Positions 27,604 through 37,836 of a stretch of 64,000 nucleotides of DNA are shown here, in pieces. Source of the DNA: Scheffersomyces stipitis CBS 6054. Lineage: Eukaryota > Ascomycota > Pichiomycetes > Serinales > Debaryomycetaceae. Under the pieces are notes generated by a model. The model was not told where the DNA came from and did not search any database. It saw nothing but the letters and a program-made list of their open reading frames with translations. Position 1 is the first letter of the stretch, and every line of letters starts with the position of its first letter. The translations under genes were made by a program, and so were the position numbers. The stretch lies in assembly GCF_000209165.1 (NCBI RefSeq), contig NC_009068.1, forward strand, positions 310,001 to 374,000, given 5' to 3'.

Positions 27604-29211
27604 TCAAGAGCTTAATTCTACTTCGATGACACCATTGTACTTTTCTCTAAATTCATCTCGTCTGGTCAAATAGTCTCCAACGTAAGTCATTATCAAGCCA
27701 AATGAACTGAGGCATGCAGTGTAGACAAAACCGACAAAATATTGAGGTTTATCTGCTGTGTTCCATACAAAAACTGGAACCCAGCACCCAATGACATACG
27801 CAAAGGTATTCGTCACCGAAATAACAAAGCTTCTCATAGAATCATCCTTCACAAGTATACGGTTCACCCATGAGAAGATCTGCGGTTGACCCCAGGATCC
27901 AGGAACAGTTATCAAAAAGTAGGCGAACCAATGTAACCATAAGGGCAAGTCCCAATAGCTCAAGAGTACACAACCTACTACCATTGAGATAAAAAATACC
28001 TTGATAAATACATGGTTGTGTACTCCTCCTAGATAGTCATTGACGTATCCAACTAATAGAGCAGCTGCAATACCAATAGCATGAAAGATGGAGGGGATCA
28101 AATTGTAGTATTCAGAAGACAACTTCAAGTCAATTTTCATCCAACTGACCATAGTGGGTTGGCTTGAAGCATGTCCAGAATTATTGAACCCCCAGAAGAT
28201 AAGTGGGAAGACAAACACTTGCCATCTGCTAAAATACCGTTTATAGTACTTGAAGCCTTTGGTTGCTTTCTTCTTTGTAGTCTGTGCTCCTATCAACCTT
28301 CTTCTCTCCAAGGCTACCAACTTGTCCGTTTCATTCCAGTAGAAATTATTGGTATTGGATGGAACATTGGGGTTGGCGATGAAAGTAAATAATGCTATGG
28401 GGAAACTGATAATCGCATCTAAGATGAAATTGAGTTTGAATGGAGGAGTGTCTGTGTCTTTTGAGAACTCTATAATTATTTGTTGAAGTGGACCAGCAAT
28501 TATGGAAGCCAATCCTGAACTGATTGCTAAATACGTAGATCTCTTATTGAGTTCCCTAGGAGAGTACCAGCTGCCTAGAAGATATTCTAGTGAAATAAAG
28601 AGAGGGGCTTCTAAGAGGGCAAGAATAAATCTGAGTACATAGAGTTCGTTCAACGATTCTGCTCTATACTGTAAGATGGCTATGAAACTCCAGCTTATTT
28701 GGATTGACCCAAGAAAGTATCTGAAGTTGATGAGATTATGATGGATGACATAATTGGAAGGAATCTGACCGATTATATACCCCGCGGTCCAGACGGAGAG
28801 AAGGTAGTTATACTGGTTTTTGTCCATTTTAAAGTATTCGTCCATTCCATTGTTGTAGGAAAGGGTGATATTAGACTGATTCAAGTTCTTTATAAAATAT
28901 CCGAGCATACTTGAGCTAAGAAGGAAGAAATCCAATTTGGTGACGAAGTCTTGTTCAAGAGGATGTTTGTCAATCTTGTCATTGAAGAACCGTTTGATCT
29001 TGTAGAGCCAGGAATCAGGAGAAAGCTGAGGTGTAGCTCTTTCGCTGTTGGAAACATCATAGGCCGATAGGTCTATCCACGGTGTTTCTTCGTTGTCTCC
29101 ATCATTATCTGTATCAGAATACCTTCTATGTACATCAAGTTGCAGAAGACGGAAGATTTGGGAGCGGGATTTGGCTTTGCTCGATTGCAGGAGGAGACTG
29201 GTGTGTTCCAT
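27604..29211 (-). CDS. MFS transporter of the DAL5/anion:cation symporter family, possible vitamin (biotin-class) permease
   Basis: The 535-residue product has an ~85-residue hydrophilic N-terminus and then about 12 membrane segments. Family features: KLDFFLLSSSMLGYFIKNLNQSNI at TM1, SVWTAGYIIGQIPSNYVI at TM2, and ALLEAPLFISLEYLLGSWY at TM4, the layout of Vht1 (biotin), Fen2 (pantothenate), Seo1 and Dal5. The gene is convergent with BIO3, with only 31 bp between the stops, which suggests but does not prove a role in uptake of biotin or its precursors. Its N-terminal loop is acidic and Ser-rich. The exact substrate cannot be read from sequence; Vht1 or Seo1 orthology needs a tree. Confidence 0.75.
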   Translation of the reverse strand: MEHTSLLLQSSKAKSRSQIFRLLQLDVHRRYSDTDNDGDNEETPWIDLSAYDVSNSERATPQLSPDSWLYKIKRFFNDKIDKHPLEQDFVTKLDFFLLSSSMLGYFIKNLNQSNITLSYNNGMDEYFKMDKNQYNYLLSVWTAGYIIGQIPSNYVIHHNLINFRYFLGSIQISWSFIAILQYRAESLNELYVLRFILALLEAPLFISLEYLLGSWYSPRELNKRSTYLAISSGLASIIAGPLQQIIIEFSKDTDTPPFKLNFILDAIISFPIALFTFIANPNVPSNTNNFYWNETDKLVALERRRLIGAQTTKKKATKGFKYYKRYFSRWQVFVFPLIFWGFNNSGHASSQPTMVSWMKIDLKLSSEYYNLIPSIFHAIGIAAALLVGYVNDYLGGVHNHVFIKVFFISMVVGCVLLSYWDLPLWLHWFAYFLITVPGSWGQPQIFSWVNRILVKDDSMRSFVISVTNTFAYVIGCWVPVFVWNTADKPQYFVGFVYTACLSSFGLIMTYVGDYLTRRDEFREKYNGVIEVELSS

Positions 29212-30096
29212 TTTGCAGCCGTACGAAAAAGAAATGCTCTATATCTTGCAATTAATCTTCTCTCCAGAAATAAAGAGCAGCATCAACTGATATCAGATCA
29301 ACAAGCTTAGTAATTTGGCTACGGATCTGATCTTGTTGTCTGGGATCCACAGTTGTGAATAGAGAAGGCTGCAACATTTCGCAATCTGAGGAGTTTTTCC
29401 GAGCCGCAGTGCGAAAAATGGATAAGGCAGGTGTGGGTTGCAACTGATAAACAGAAGCCTGGAATTAACAGATAGAGCAACAAGGAGAGCTGGATGATAA
29501 ATTGTACATAAGAAGTCGTTGTGGATAATAGTAAAGGCACGTAAGATGTGCTTCTTGAAAAAAATTGCACGGCTTTAGAGACAGTATAGCCATTGCTGAA
29601 AGAGAAGAAAATTTCACCAACCACAAACGCAACCTACGAAGTTATTTCTAAGCAACCAAGAAAGGAATTCATATTCGTCAACTAGCCTCTTAGACCTCTG
29701 GTCACTTTATTGTTTAGGTACGGATTTCTATTGCACAACTCCATATACATCCATCAACTTTCTATCACGTGATTCAATACTGATAATGGAAAACGGTTCT
29801 ATATACAGTCTCGTGGTTTAGCCTTTTATATAGCGATATGTACAAAGCTCTCTTGTTTCAATATTAAAGAGAAAACTTAACGAGTAGGCTATTTGACTTT
29901 CTGCGAGCTGTAGATGCTTGGATATCTCCGAGATTTATCACACAAGCAAGTTTTTACGTAATTCTTCTGCTATGAGGTCCAGTCTGTCTATTCTAAAGAT
30001 AGGACGATCCTGCATAATTTCCGTCAAAATGTATTTACTTAGCGAATATGAGTCTACAATTGATTCAGTTTCTTTCTCCACCAAACCCTGAATTCT
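29212..30096. other. divergent intergenic region, transporter and TRS130 promoters
   Basis: About 885 bp without a supported gene. It holds the palindrome ATCACGTGAT at 29764-29773. I found no copy of the TGACTC/GAGTCA inverted repeats seen before BIO3. The remainder is AT-rich with TATATA tracts near 29815-29840. Confidence 0.5.
29764..29773. promoter_or_regulatory. ATCACGTGAT palindrome (Cbf1-type site)
   Basis: A perfect 10-bp palindrome matching the RTCACRTG consensus of the bHLH factor Cbf1, about 325 bp before TRS130 and 550 bp before the transporter gene. The match is to a short consensus. Confidence 0.35.
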
Positions 30097-33000
30097 ATGG
30101 AACCAGCCCCACCTGCTCTCCAAGACTCACTCAGAGTGGGCTATTATGACCCTTTCAACTTGTACCCGGTGCTCCGGTCGGAAATCGAGGCCAAATTGCC
30201 CCTCACAAACTTGCACTGGAAATCACATCCAGCCAAGCCTCTCAAATCCATACTGCTGATTCCAGTACAATTTGTTGAGGAAGTCCCTAAAACTACATCT
30301 GCAGAAACTGGAAACAGCAAAAATGTCGCAACAGTCTATATTCGGTTAATGTTTGTGAAAATAGATAATGTTGATGTGTACCGATCACAAGTTCGACCAT
30401 TGATTCGAGAATGGTTGAAAAACCTAGTTGTTAATTCCCACGTAGAATGGATGGTAGTTTTGTATATTCCACCTACTTCAAAAGATAAAAATCTGACGAT
30501 TATCAAGACGTCGAGCTTTGACAAACTCAAGATCGACTTTGGTGACGAAGGCAAGGAGCTACCGTCGGTATTTGCAGAATCAGCTACTTTTTCTCTGGGT
30601 CCCCGGTGCTTCAAATTGAAGCCGGAATCCGACTCTTCTAAACAGAACCCGTTTGTGGAGTTTGCAGTAGTGTTGAAAGATCATATGGTAGCGTCGTTTG
30701 ATGAAAGCTATCATCGATTCAGCGACAGTTTAGCTGGATACAAGGATTTGACTATCGATAAGTTCCGGACCCGTCTTGCTTTGGCTGATCTCTTGTACGA
30801 CATGAGACTCTTCCAGGACTCTCTCGATGTATATAAAGAACTTGATGACGATTTGAATGCTCTTTATGCGATCGATAGCTCTATCTTCGATGTACACTTG
30901 CGTAAGTTACCGAAATCGTTGGACAAATTCAAGTTCGATGACTGGGTTGACGAGCTCCAGTTGTCCTTCCACAGTAATACTAAGATTAACTTGTTTGGAG
31001 CCAAATGCTTGCTCTTCAAGAACCAGTCGGTATTGTTTCAATCTCTTGCAAGCCATGCTTCGACAGTATCCATTTCTGCTATCTACATCTCAAATCTATA
31101 CCAAAAACTAAATTACTTTCTCAATGATCTTTGCAATACATTTGAAGGTTCTTCGTTGGATGAGTTTGCTTACTGCATAGTGGACGACTTCTTGAATTTA
31201 CCAGTTGCTGTCAGATTGATAGAAAACAAAAGTAGTAGCACAGACGACCCTACAAACGCGTACCAATTGCATGAAATATTGGAATTCAAGGGAGAACTCA
31301 AGATGTTCCAACGTTCAAAGATTGTCAGAATTGCATTGTCTAAGGGATATAGACTAGACGGTCCTGAATTGGTCTTGCAAGATATTTCATTGGATGATTG
31401 TACGGAAGTTAAGCCCGCAACATTGACCAATTTATCGTATAAGCCAGTCTTAGAAGCACTCAAATCAGAAGAGATTTTCCACAACTGGTTTGAAGCGATT
31501 ACAGAACAGATTATTCAAGACATGGTATTCTGTGGAAGGAGTAAAACAATAGATCTTTTGAGTATAGATCTAGTATTGCTCAATTATCAAAAAGGTAACT
31601 ACCAGGAGTCACTCAACGTTCTCCAGGATTCCTACGAATTTTTTATCCTTAATGGGTGGAACTTTATGGGAGGCTTCTTGTTGGAAGTTTACTTGGATTG
31701 CATTGAAAAATTGAACGGTTCTGACCACGAGCATATCACCATGACCAATTTAAGGCTTTTGTCTACATTGATAGACAATTGCAAATCTAGATCCCAGATT
31801 GGAATAAACAATTATCGTATGATAAAAACTACAGAAAGCATTTCCAAATTATACTCTAATATATTGGCAAGTTCCCTCAAATTAGACACCTTACTTGATT
31901 ACCCACTTGACAACTTGTTCAAGGTTTCTATTATCCCATTTTTCCACGCTGACCAAAGTACTACTTTAGACAAGTATTTTTTGGAGTTCGAATTTACCAA
32001 TTTGTTCCAAATTGATTTCAACTTCAAGACAATTGAGTTTCAATTGGTGAACAATGATTTAGATGAACTTTTTTTTGTTGGTGAAGATGTTCAGATATTG
32101 AAACAGGTTAACCAAACTTTCCGGTTGGTGACGAATACTTTCAAGCTAGGGTACTTTAAACCACTTCGCTTAACAGTCAAGGTGAATGAGAATTTAGAGT
32201 TTCTGAAAGAGTATGACTGTGTTGACGATCCTGCTTTGGATGAAAATACTACAGTGGTACATCAGGCTGCAAATTCAGCACAAGTAATGGACAGTGCATC
32301 AATTCTACCTTCAACGATTAAGTCCAAGCAGGACTACATCTATTTCTATCAGGACTTAAGTAAATTGTATCTAGAATTGTCGCCTTCAAGAACCATCCAA
32401 TTAGGTACTAATGAACTTACATTAGCAATTCATAATGGTGAAAATGACATTGAAAATATTTCTGTGCAACTAACTGCGGTCACAGAAGGGCTACATCTCG
32501 AACTTGAAAATTCAACCTTTCAATTTGATAGGGCTGACACAAACGAGATCAAGGAGATCTCATTTCCATACAGGTATCATAGCGATAACAAGTTATTAGA
32601 GCTTGAAGTGACTTTGCAGTATATTTCAAATGGAGAAAAGTATAGTTTCTGGCAAAGAATCGAAGTTGACACCACATTGACAATTTCGGTATCGGTTCAA
32701 GATTTATTTAAGAACAGCTTCATATACTCAAAATTCCAAGTTGGGACATCAAATCCAAAATTGCCCATCAGAGTAATGGACAATAAATTATCTACTGCAA
32801 ACTCACATTACTCTATATCTCATCCATGCTGTGGCACACCTTCTCTTGTTGCATTCGGTGAGCAGCCTGCCTCGTTCTTCTATAAGATCATTCCGGATAG
32901 TGGATATTCCATGGTCTCTACTGACACATTAGAATTGAAGATTGAATACTCTAATTTGATTGATGAGTGCTATCATTTTCTTAAACTTCAAATTCTTCCA

Positions 33001-33786
33001 GAGTTAAAGGAGCTTGGACTCGAAAGATATTGGTTTATATTCCAGAATTTGGTAGGAAAAAAAGTAAAGTTTGATTTGAATAATTATGGTATCAAGCAAT
33101 TCATTAAGATATTGAATGGCGTGGAACTCGGTTTACTTTTGAAGTTATTGTTCTTACGACATGTTGAGAAGAAGGAAGAGCAGGATAAATTGGTTCAGTT
33201 GATGGACTCGGTATTAGCTGACAAAGTCTATATACAACCAGAGCCTTTTCCTATTCCACGTATATTGCACATATCAGTACCAGTACCTATTCTTCGCTAT
33301 TTACAGATTCTTGAGTTTCACTACGACCGACAACCTCAGTATATTGTTGGCGAGCCTATTCCGATGAGATTAAAAGTGGAAACAATCCAGAAATGGCATG
33401 AGAGCGACTCTCTGCCCGACAACATGAATGGGGATGTTTCTGTTCTCGCCGAATCGTCTCCAGAAAGGGTCAATGGTCATGTTGAGGTTGATGGTGGTGT
33501 CAAGGAGAAGTTCCTGATGTTCATACAAAATGATGACAACTGGTTGGTGTCTGGATTCAAGAAGTACAACTTTGATTCCGTTAAAGGTCATCGCGAAAGT
33601 AATGCCTTTGAAGTGGATCTTGTACTTATACCATTGAATGTGGGCAAGTTGATACTTCCCAAAGTTATCATCAAGGTGGCTGGTTCAGAAAACGAGGATG
33701 ACTCTTCGATGGATATTGAGTTCAAGAATGGCTTGGAGTCGGTACTAGTTGTGCCGCAATTGGAAAGCATCACGTTCTCTTTTTAG
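30097..33786 (+). CDS. TRS130: TRAPPII complex subunit TRS130 (TRAPPC10 family)
   Basis: The 1229-residue protein begins with the conserved region VGYYDPFNLYPVLRSEIEAKLPLTNLHW, typical of Trs130/TRAPPC10 N-termini, followed by a helical middle part and a beta-rich C-terminal half (IQLGTNELTLAIHNGENDIENI and later Ig-like strands), as in the family. Trs130 is a scaffold of the TRAPPII guanine-exchange complex that activates Rab11-type GTPases (Ypt31/32) at the late Golgi. There is no signal peptide or membrane segment. It is somewhat longer than Saccharomyces Trs130 (about 1100). One open frame from ATG to TAG with no intron signals. Confidence 0.87.
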   Translation: MEPAPPALQDSLRVGYYDPFNLYPVLRSEIEAKLPLTNLHWKSHPAKPLKSILLIPVQFVEEVPKTTSAETGNSKNVATVYIRLMFVKIDNVDVYRSQVRPLIREWLKNLVVNSHVEWMVVLYIPPTSKDKNLTIIKTSSFDKLKIDFGDEGKELPSVFAESATFSLGPRCFKLKPESDSSKQNPFVEFAVVLKDHMVASFDESYHRFSDSLAGYKDLTIDKFRTRLALADLLYDMRLFQDSLDVYKELDDDLNALYAIDSSIFDVHLRKLPKSLDKFKFDDWVDELQLSFHSNTKINLFGAKCLLFKNQSVLFQSLASHASTVSISAIYISNLYQKLNYFLNDLCNTFEGSSLDEFAYCIVDDFLNLPVAVRLIENKSSSTDDPTNAYQLHEILEFKGELKMFQRSKIVRIALSKGYRLDGPELVLQDISLDDCTEVKPATLTNLSYKPVLEALKSEEIFHNWFEAITEQIIQDMVFCGRSKTIDLLSIDLVLLNYQKGNYQESLNVLQDSYEFFILNGWNFMGGFLLEVYLDCIEKLNGSDHEHITMTNLRLLSTLIDNCKSRSQIGINNYRMIKTTESISKLYSNILASSLKLDTLLDYPLDNLFKVSIIPFFHADQSTTLDKYFLEFEFTNLFQIDFNFKTIEFQLVNNDLDELFFVGEDVQILKQVNQTFRLVTNTFKLGYFKPLRLTVKVNENLEFLKEYDCVDDPALDENTTVVHQAANSAQVMDSASILPSTIKSKQDYIYFYQDLSKLYLELSPSRTIQLGTNELTLAIHNGENDIENISVQLTAVTEGLHLELENSTFQFDRADTNEIKEISFPYRYHSDNKLLELEVTLQYISNGEKYSFWQRIEVDTTLTISVSVQDLFKNSFIYSKFQVGTSNPKLPIRVMDNKLSTANSHYSISHPCCGTPSLVAFGEQPASFFYKIIPDSGYSMVSTDTLELKIEYSNLIDECYHFLKLQILPELKELGLERYWFIFQNLVGKKVKFDLNNYGIKQFIKILNGVELGLLLKLLFLRHVEKKEEQDKLVQLMDSVLADKVYIQPEPFPIPRILHISVPVPILRYLQILEFHYDRQPQYIVGEPIPMRLKVETIQKWHESDSLPDNMNGDVSVLAESSPERVNGHVEVDGGVKEKFLMFIQNDDNWLVSGFKKYNFDSVKGHRESNAFEVDLVLIPLNVGKLILPKVIIKVAGSENEDDSSMDIEFKNGLESVLVVPQLESITFSF

Positions 33787-34177
33787 TTTGTAGGGCTATG
33801 GTACCTATGGAGCCTATGAAGCTAGTACATATGAAATAGATTAACAGAATAGAAAATTCCTGGAACTGGTCGGTGAATTCAGCTGGTCATTCAGGGTATT
33901 TATAGAGCTGGATGTATTTTGCAACCATAGCCTCAAGGCTTGGATTTGCGACCATTTATTTATTGTCCTGCATGCTGACCACTGGAACGGAGATGAACTA
34001 CAGATAAAACTTCCGCGCCGCTGGCACGTGAGCGGGCAGTACGGCCTGCTCGGTTTGCGAGGCTGAAGAGTGAAACTTTATAAAGTCCATGAAGTCATCT
34101 CAATTGTATCCTCGGTGAAAACAAGCAGATATACCTTGGTCAGACATTGGGATTGGCATTTATACACTCAGAGCCAC
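33787..34177. other. intergenic region upstream of the J-domain gene
   Basis: About 390 bp. A locally GC-rich patch at 34015-34065 contains GCACGTGA (34024-34031) and CCGCGCCGCTGG, unusual against the AT-rich background and likely part of the downstream promoter. The downstream frame is open from 34070 but has no ATG before 34178. Confidence 0.5.
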
Positions 34178-35629
34178 ATGGTCAAAGACACAACTTACTA
34201 CGACATTTTGGGCGTAGAGCCCACGGCCACTGCCGTGGAATTGAAGAAAGCATATAGAAAGCAAGCTATTAAACTTCATCCAGACAAGAATGCTAACGAC
34301 CCTCAAGCAGCTGCCAAATTCCAGGAGTTGGGAGAAGCCTACGGAGTACTTCAGGATTCTAACAGTCGTGCTGCATACGACGAACTTGGAGTTGAAGGTA
34401 TGAAGAAGTCAGATGTTGGAGGTGTAGATCAGGATGTTGATCCTGTAGAGATGTTTGGTATGATTTTTGGAGGCAACAGTTTCAACGAGTGGATAGGTGA
34501 GTTGTCGATGTTGAAAGAGGTCAGTCAGACTGCTGAGGTTTTGGATGAAAAGGAAGACGATACTATTTCTAGTACTGTTGCTTCTGGCAGTGCTGGCACC
34601 ACATCCGGAACAACTGGCGCTACTGTAGGTTCTAGTACAGTAGATTCTGGCAATGGGTCTGTTTCTGGTTCTGGATTAGAAGGTAAAGTTGCGGAATTGT
34701 CTGTTTCTGATCAGGATAACAAAGTGAATCAGACTTCTGGTGCCAATGTAGAGCTTACATCTGAGTCTATTAACAAGAAGAAAAAACAGAGAATGACCCC
34801 TGAACAGAGAGCTGAAATTTTGAGACTTCATGAGGAGTCCAAGAAGGCTAAGCAGGCTAGAGTAGACGAATTGTCGAAAAATTTGATTTCTCGAATTGAA
34901 AAGTACCAGAGTGCTGTCACCAACAAGGACAGTTTGGCTCAGTTCCAGAGCAAGTTGTTACAGGAATTCGAAGACTTGAAGATCGAGAGTTTTGGAATCC
35001 AATTGCTTCATTTGATGGGCAAAATTTACACTCACCAGGCCAATGCCACTATTCAAGCATCTAGGACATTTGGAGTATCTAAAATATTCACCAGTGTCAA
35101 GACAAAGACAGACAACGTCAAGAATGGGTATAATATCTTAAAGACAGGGCTCGATGCGCAAGCGTCAGTTGAAGAAATGGTGAAAGAACAGGAAGCTGCT
35201 CAAGCTGCTGCCTTGGCTTCTGGTGAAGAATTGAGTGAACTTGAGAGATATAGACAAGCAGAGATGGAGAAGTTCATAATGGGCAAGTTCCTTGCTACTG
35301 CATGGGCCACAACCAAATTTGAAGTGACAGGAATATTGAATAAGGTCTCCAATGTAGTTTTGAACGACAAGAAGTTGTCGAAAAAAGAGCGAGTCAAGCG
35401 AGCCGAGGCTGTTTTGTATATGGCAAAGTTGATGTCCCAGATGAAGAGAACAGCCGAGGAGGAAGAAGAAGCCCAGATCTTTGAGCAGATGATGGCTGAG
35501 GCCACTGCGAAGAAGAACAAGAAAGATAGAAATACAAGAACAGCCAATCAAAAAGAAATCGAAGAGTATTTAAGAAAGATGGCAGAGACCGAAGCCTCTG
35601 AAGCGTCTGAGCCGGAAACAAAAGCATAG
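34178..35629 (+). CDS. DJP1: type II/III J-domain protein of the CAJ1/DJP1 family
   Basis: From the first in-frame ATG the product is about 483 residues. A J domain occupies residues 4-70 (TTYYDILGV, HPD at 34-36, DPQAAAKFQELGEAYGVL), followed by a Ser/Thr/Gly-rich linker and a long helical C-terminal DnaJ-X domain (MTPEQRAEILRLHEESKKAKQARVDELSKNL onward is split by charged segments; later FLATAWATTKFEVTGIL). Glycine-rich and zinc-finger regions of type I DnaJ are absent. In Saccharomyces Djp1 assists peroxisomal and mitochondrial protein import and Caj1 is its paralogue; which of the two this matches is uncertain. It would stimulate cytosolic Hsp70. Confidence 0.82.
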   Translation: MVKDTTYYDILGVEPTATAVELKKAYRKQAIKLHPDKNANDPQAAAKFQELGEAYGVLQDSNSRAAYDELGVEGMKKSDVGGVDQDVDPVEMFGMIFGGNSFNEWIGELSMLKEVSQTAEVLDEKEDDTISSTVASGSAGTTSGTTGATVGSSTVDSGNGSVSGSGLEGKVAELSVSDQDNKVNQTSGANVELTSESINKKKKQRMTPEQRAEILRLHEESKKAKQARVDELSKNLISRIEKYQSAVTNKDSLAQFQSKLLQEFEDLKIESFGIQLLHLMGKIYTHQANATIQASRTFGVSKIFTSVKTKTDNVKNGYNILKTGLDAQASVEEMVKEQEAAQAAALASGEELSELERYRQAEMEKFIMGKFLATAWATTKFEVTGILNKVSNVVLNDKKLSKKERVKRAEAVLYMAKLMSQMKRTAEEEEEAQIFEQMMAEATAKKNKKDRNTRTANQKEIEEYLRKMAETEASEASEPETKA

Positions 35630-36084
35630 AGTATAGAAGTGTTTAGTGGGCTGTGAAATTGTAATCTTAAGTATTGATAAAAAGTGAAACCACATCAATT
35701 GGAGATTTTAATAGAAGAGATTTTGGAGTTTGCAACTCGTTAATGGCATATGTAGGATACGGAGAGAAGTCACTAGAAGTACGAAAATTTCTCCCACAAT
35801 TCAAAAATAACTTGAGATTTGCAAGAATATACAGAGCCCAATGAATATGTAATATTTTAATAAATCCAGTCCTGATTCTTTACTCGTAGTCTGTTACGTC
35901 TATACCTTTTCTTAAGTTATATCCGTTGCAGTTTGGTAGGAGCACATTTGCCTGCATATTGGTTGATAATCTTTCATCTTCGGCATTCGATCCGAGATTC
36001 GATTATTCAGCTCTTCCTATATTCAATATTCTTATAATTAGTACTTCTTTTCCACCAGTAACTTCTTACCTTTTCTTATTAATA
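35630..36084. other. intergenic region upstream of ISD11
   Basis: About 455 bp of AT-rich DNA, J-protein 3' flank and ISD11 promoter. The frame of ISD11 is open from 35926 but has no ATG or family similarity before 36085. Nothing else is seen. Confidence 0.55.
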
Positions 36085-36354
36085 ATGGCTACCTCTAGAC
36101 AAGTGTTACTGTTGTACAAGCAGTTGTTGGAAAAAGCGTACAAGTTCGACAACTACAACTTCAGAGAATATGCTAAAAGAAAGATCCATGACTCTTTCAA
36201 GGAACATAAAGGATTGTCCGGCCAAGAACAAATCAACCTGCTCTACAATAGCGGCATTGACTCGTTAGCCCAATTGCAGAGACAGACCAGCATTTCACAG
36301 ATGTATACTTTTGAAAAGTTAGTGGTTGAACCTTTGGATAAGCACCATCATTAA
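36085..36354 (+). CDS. ISD11: LYR-motif protein ISD11, Fe-S biogenesis desulfurase subunit
   Basis: From the ATG at 36085 the protein has 89 residues, close to Saccharomyces Isd11 (94). It begins ATSRQVLLLYKQLLEKAYKF, carrying the LYK form of the LYR motif, then NYNFREYAKRKI and the conserved tail SISQMYTFEKLVVEPL. Isd11 binds the cysteine desulfurase Nfs1 and acyl carrier protein in the mitochondrial matrix and is essential for iron-sulphur cluster assembly. Its small size and basic N-terminal helix are normal for the family; no separate cleavable presequence is evident. Confidence 0.92.
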   Translation: MATSRQVLLLYKQLLEKAYKFDNYNFREYAKRKIHDSFKEHKGLSGQEQINLLYNSGIDSLAQLQRQTSISQMYTFEKLVVEPLDKHHH

Positions 36355-36683
36355 GTGGGATGAAATATGTTTAAGATTTAGTTCAAATTCGCTGGAGGGT
36401 AATAAGAAGGATGAGTACTTATATGGAAAAGCTTCGGAAATATGATTATGATCTGTGAGATGCTGTTTTCTCTTGCTGATGTCTATTGGCCTTCAGATAT
36501 CTTAAATCTTTTAAAATCTCATGCTCATACCCCAGTCTTCCTGTTGATAGTATTATGTATTGGTAAATAGACAATTTATGAATTATATGTGGAAAAAAGT
36601 AGGTAATGTTTGTTAGACAATTGTTAAAAGCATGCTAGAGGCACTTCATGACGTTCTAAAATTGCTTCAACTAGCAAAAAAAA
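36355..36683. other. intergenic region between ISD11 and tRNA-Asn
   Basis: About 330 bp of AT-rich DNA. The end of it (36676-36683) is an A-run that forms the T-run terminator of the minus-strand tRNA. No other feature is seen. Confidence 0.55.
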
Positions 36684-36757
36684 CGACCTCGGTGAGGGTC
36701 GAACTCACGATCTTAAGATTAACAGTCTTACGCCTTAGCCAACTTGGCCACGAAGTC
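36684..36757 (-). tRNA. tRNA-Asn (anticodon GTT)
   Basis: On the minus strand the 74-nt sequence folds fully: acceptor GACTTCG/CGAGGTC (one U-G pair), D stem starting GCCA, anticodon arm TAAGA-CTGTTAA-TCTTA with anticodon GTT, T arm GTGAG-TTCGACC-CTCAC and discriminator G, as expected for Asn. No intron. A run of eight T (complement of 36676-36683) directly follows as Pol III terminator. About 118 bp upstream begins a tandem repeat pair described separately. Confidence 0.96.
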
Positions 36758-36814
36758 ATTCTTTGTTTAACGGAAATAGAAAATAAAATCGTAAAGTTTA
36801 AAAATCACGTTCAA

Positions 36815-36824
36815 ATCACGTGAC
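36815..36824. promoter_or_regulatory. ATCACGTGAC E-box, 58 bp upstream of tRNA-Asn
   Basis: Matches the Cbf1-type RTCACRTG consensus. A GCACGTGG box (44089-44096) lies at a similar distance (85 bp) upstream of the tRNA-Ala gene, so the E-box may be part of the shared upstream module. Confidence 0.35.
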
Positions 36825-36874
36825 CAACAAAATTTTGGCCTTTTACCCAAAAATCCAAGGATTATCTATCTTTC

Positions 36875-37236
36875 TAGGTATAAATCACCGGGAGTTTTTA
36901 TATCTTTGTATCCCTTCCACCCTTCGGTATGGATTGCAGGAAGATTTATATACTCTATGGTAGATAAGTTTTACTTTAGTCGTAATACATGCAATTTCGT
37001 TAAAAAAATGGCTTTTATGCAGTACGCATGCCATTTCTATATAAATGGGTCTTCCTAGGTAATCATCAGGGTTTTTATCTTTGGGTTTCTTTCAGTATGG
37101 ATTAGGGGAAGATTCAATACTTTGCAGTCATGGGTTAGAATTCATTCGCAATACTTGCCCTTTCTTAAAAAAAATGTGTTAGACTTTAATCACAGTACGC
37201 CATTTCGTACTTAACAAAAAGTTCATATCCTAGCTG
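36875..37236. repeat. two tandem ~181-bp units (A and B) upstream of tRNA-Asn
   Basis: Unit A runs about 36875-37055 and unit B about 37056-37236. Both begin TAGGTA(A)T..ATCA.C.GG, continue with a pyrimidine-rich stretch, CAGTATGGATT or CGGTATGGATT, a GGAAGATT element, and a (T/C)TTAAAAAAAATG run, then CAGTACGC..CCATTTC. A and B are diverged from each other; A is closer to unit C near tRNA-Ala (34 of 35 bases identical between 36922-36956 and 44159-44193). Unit ends are approximate. Confidence 0.8.
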
Positions 37237-37836
37237 CTTCATAATTTATATATCAATAACACAATAGATGTCGCTGTGTAGCAACTGTATTGAGAGATCT
37301 CAGCTTAAAGAAGTAGAATCTTTTCTTAAAATTAGCGGTTCTTTTCTCGACCTCTAGTTTCGCCACAGAATCTAAGCCAAAAGTTACTAGGAATGGACGT
37401 TCTCTCAATGCTTTATCCACTTCAAAATAATTAGGAAATACAATATGAAGCCCTGATTCTTGGCACCTTATCTAGATAATATCAAAAGTAATTTTCTAAC
37501 ATTTTCAAGGCAAAGTCTTCAAAATTTTAACGCCGATCCATTATGTCCTATCACCTCAAACCATGCACATCGATCTTAATCCCAGGAATCGGATCATACT
37601 TTGGCAATAAGCAATTCAAAATCATTGCTTCGGATCTAAGACTAGAAATAGAAATAAATATATGTATAAATGGACCTCAACTGCTTAATTACTCTGCTGA
37701 TATATAAATACATTTATTTTAATATAAAAGATGATGGCTAGAGTCTAACAATAACCACTATGAAGAATTGAATAAATACGATACAATGGATGGTGCAATA
37801 AATAGTTGTGCTGTTCTCTTCACCGCCTGCAAGAGA

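Larger units (their letters stand above)
36758..37836. other. intergenic region upstream of tRNA-Asn, with tandem repeat, to the Zn2Cys6 gene stop
   Basis: About 1.1 kb. It contains the palindrome-like ATCACGTGAC at 36815-36824, the two ~181-bp repeat units (36875-37236), and then AT-rich DNA with no supported gene up to the stop of the minus-strand transcription factor. Confidence 0.55.

Noticed and set aside
36632..36823. Plus-strand open frame over tRNA-Asn
   Set aside because: It is the antisense of a fully folding tRNA gene.
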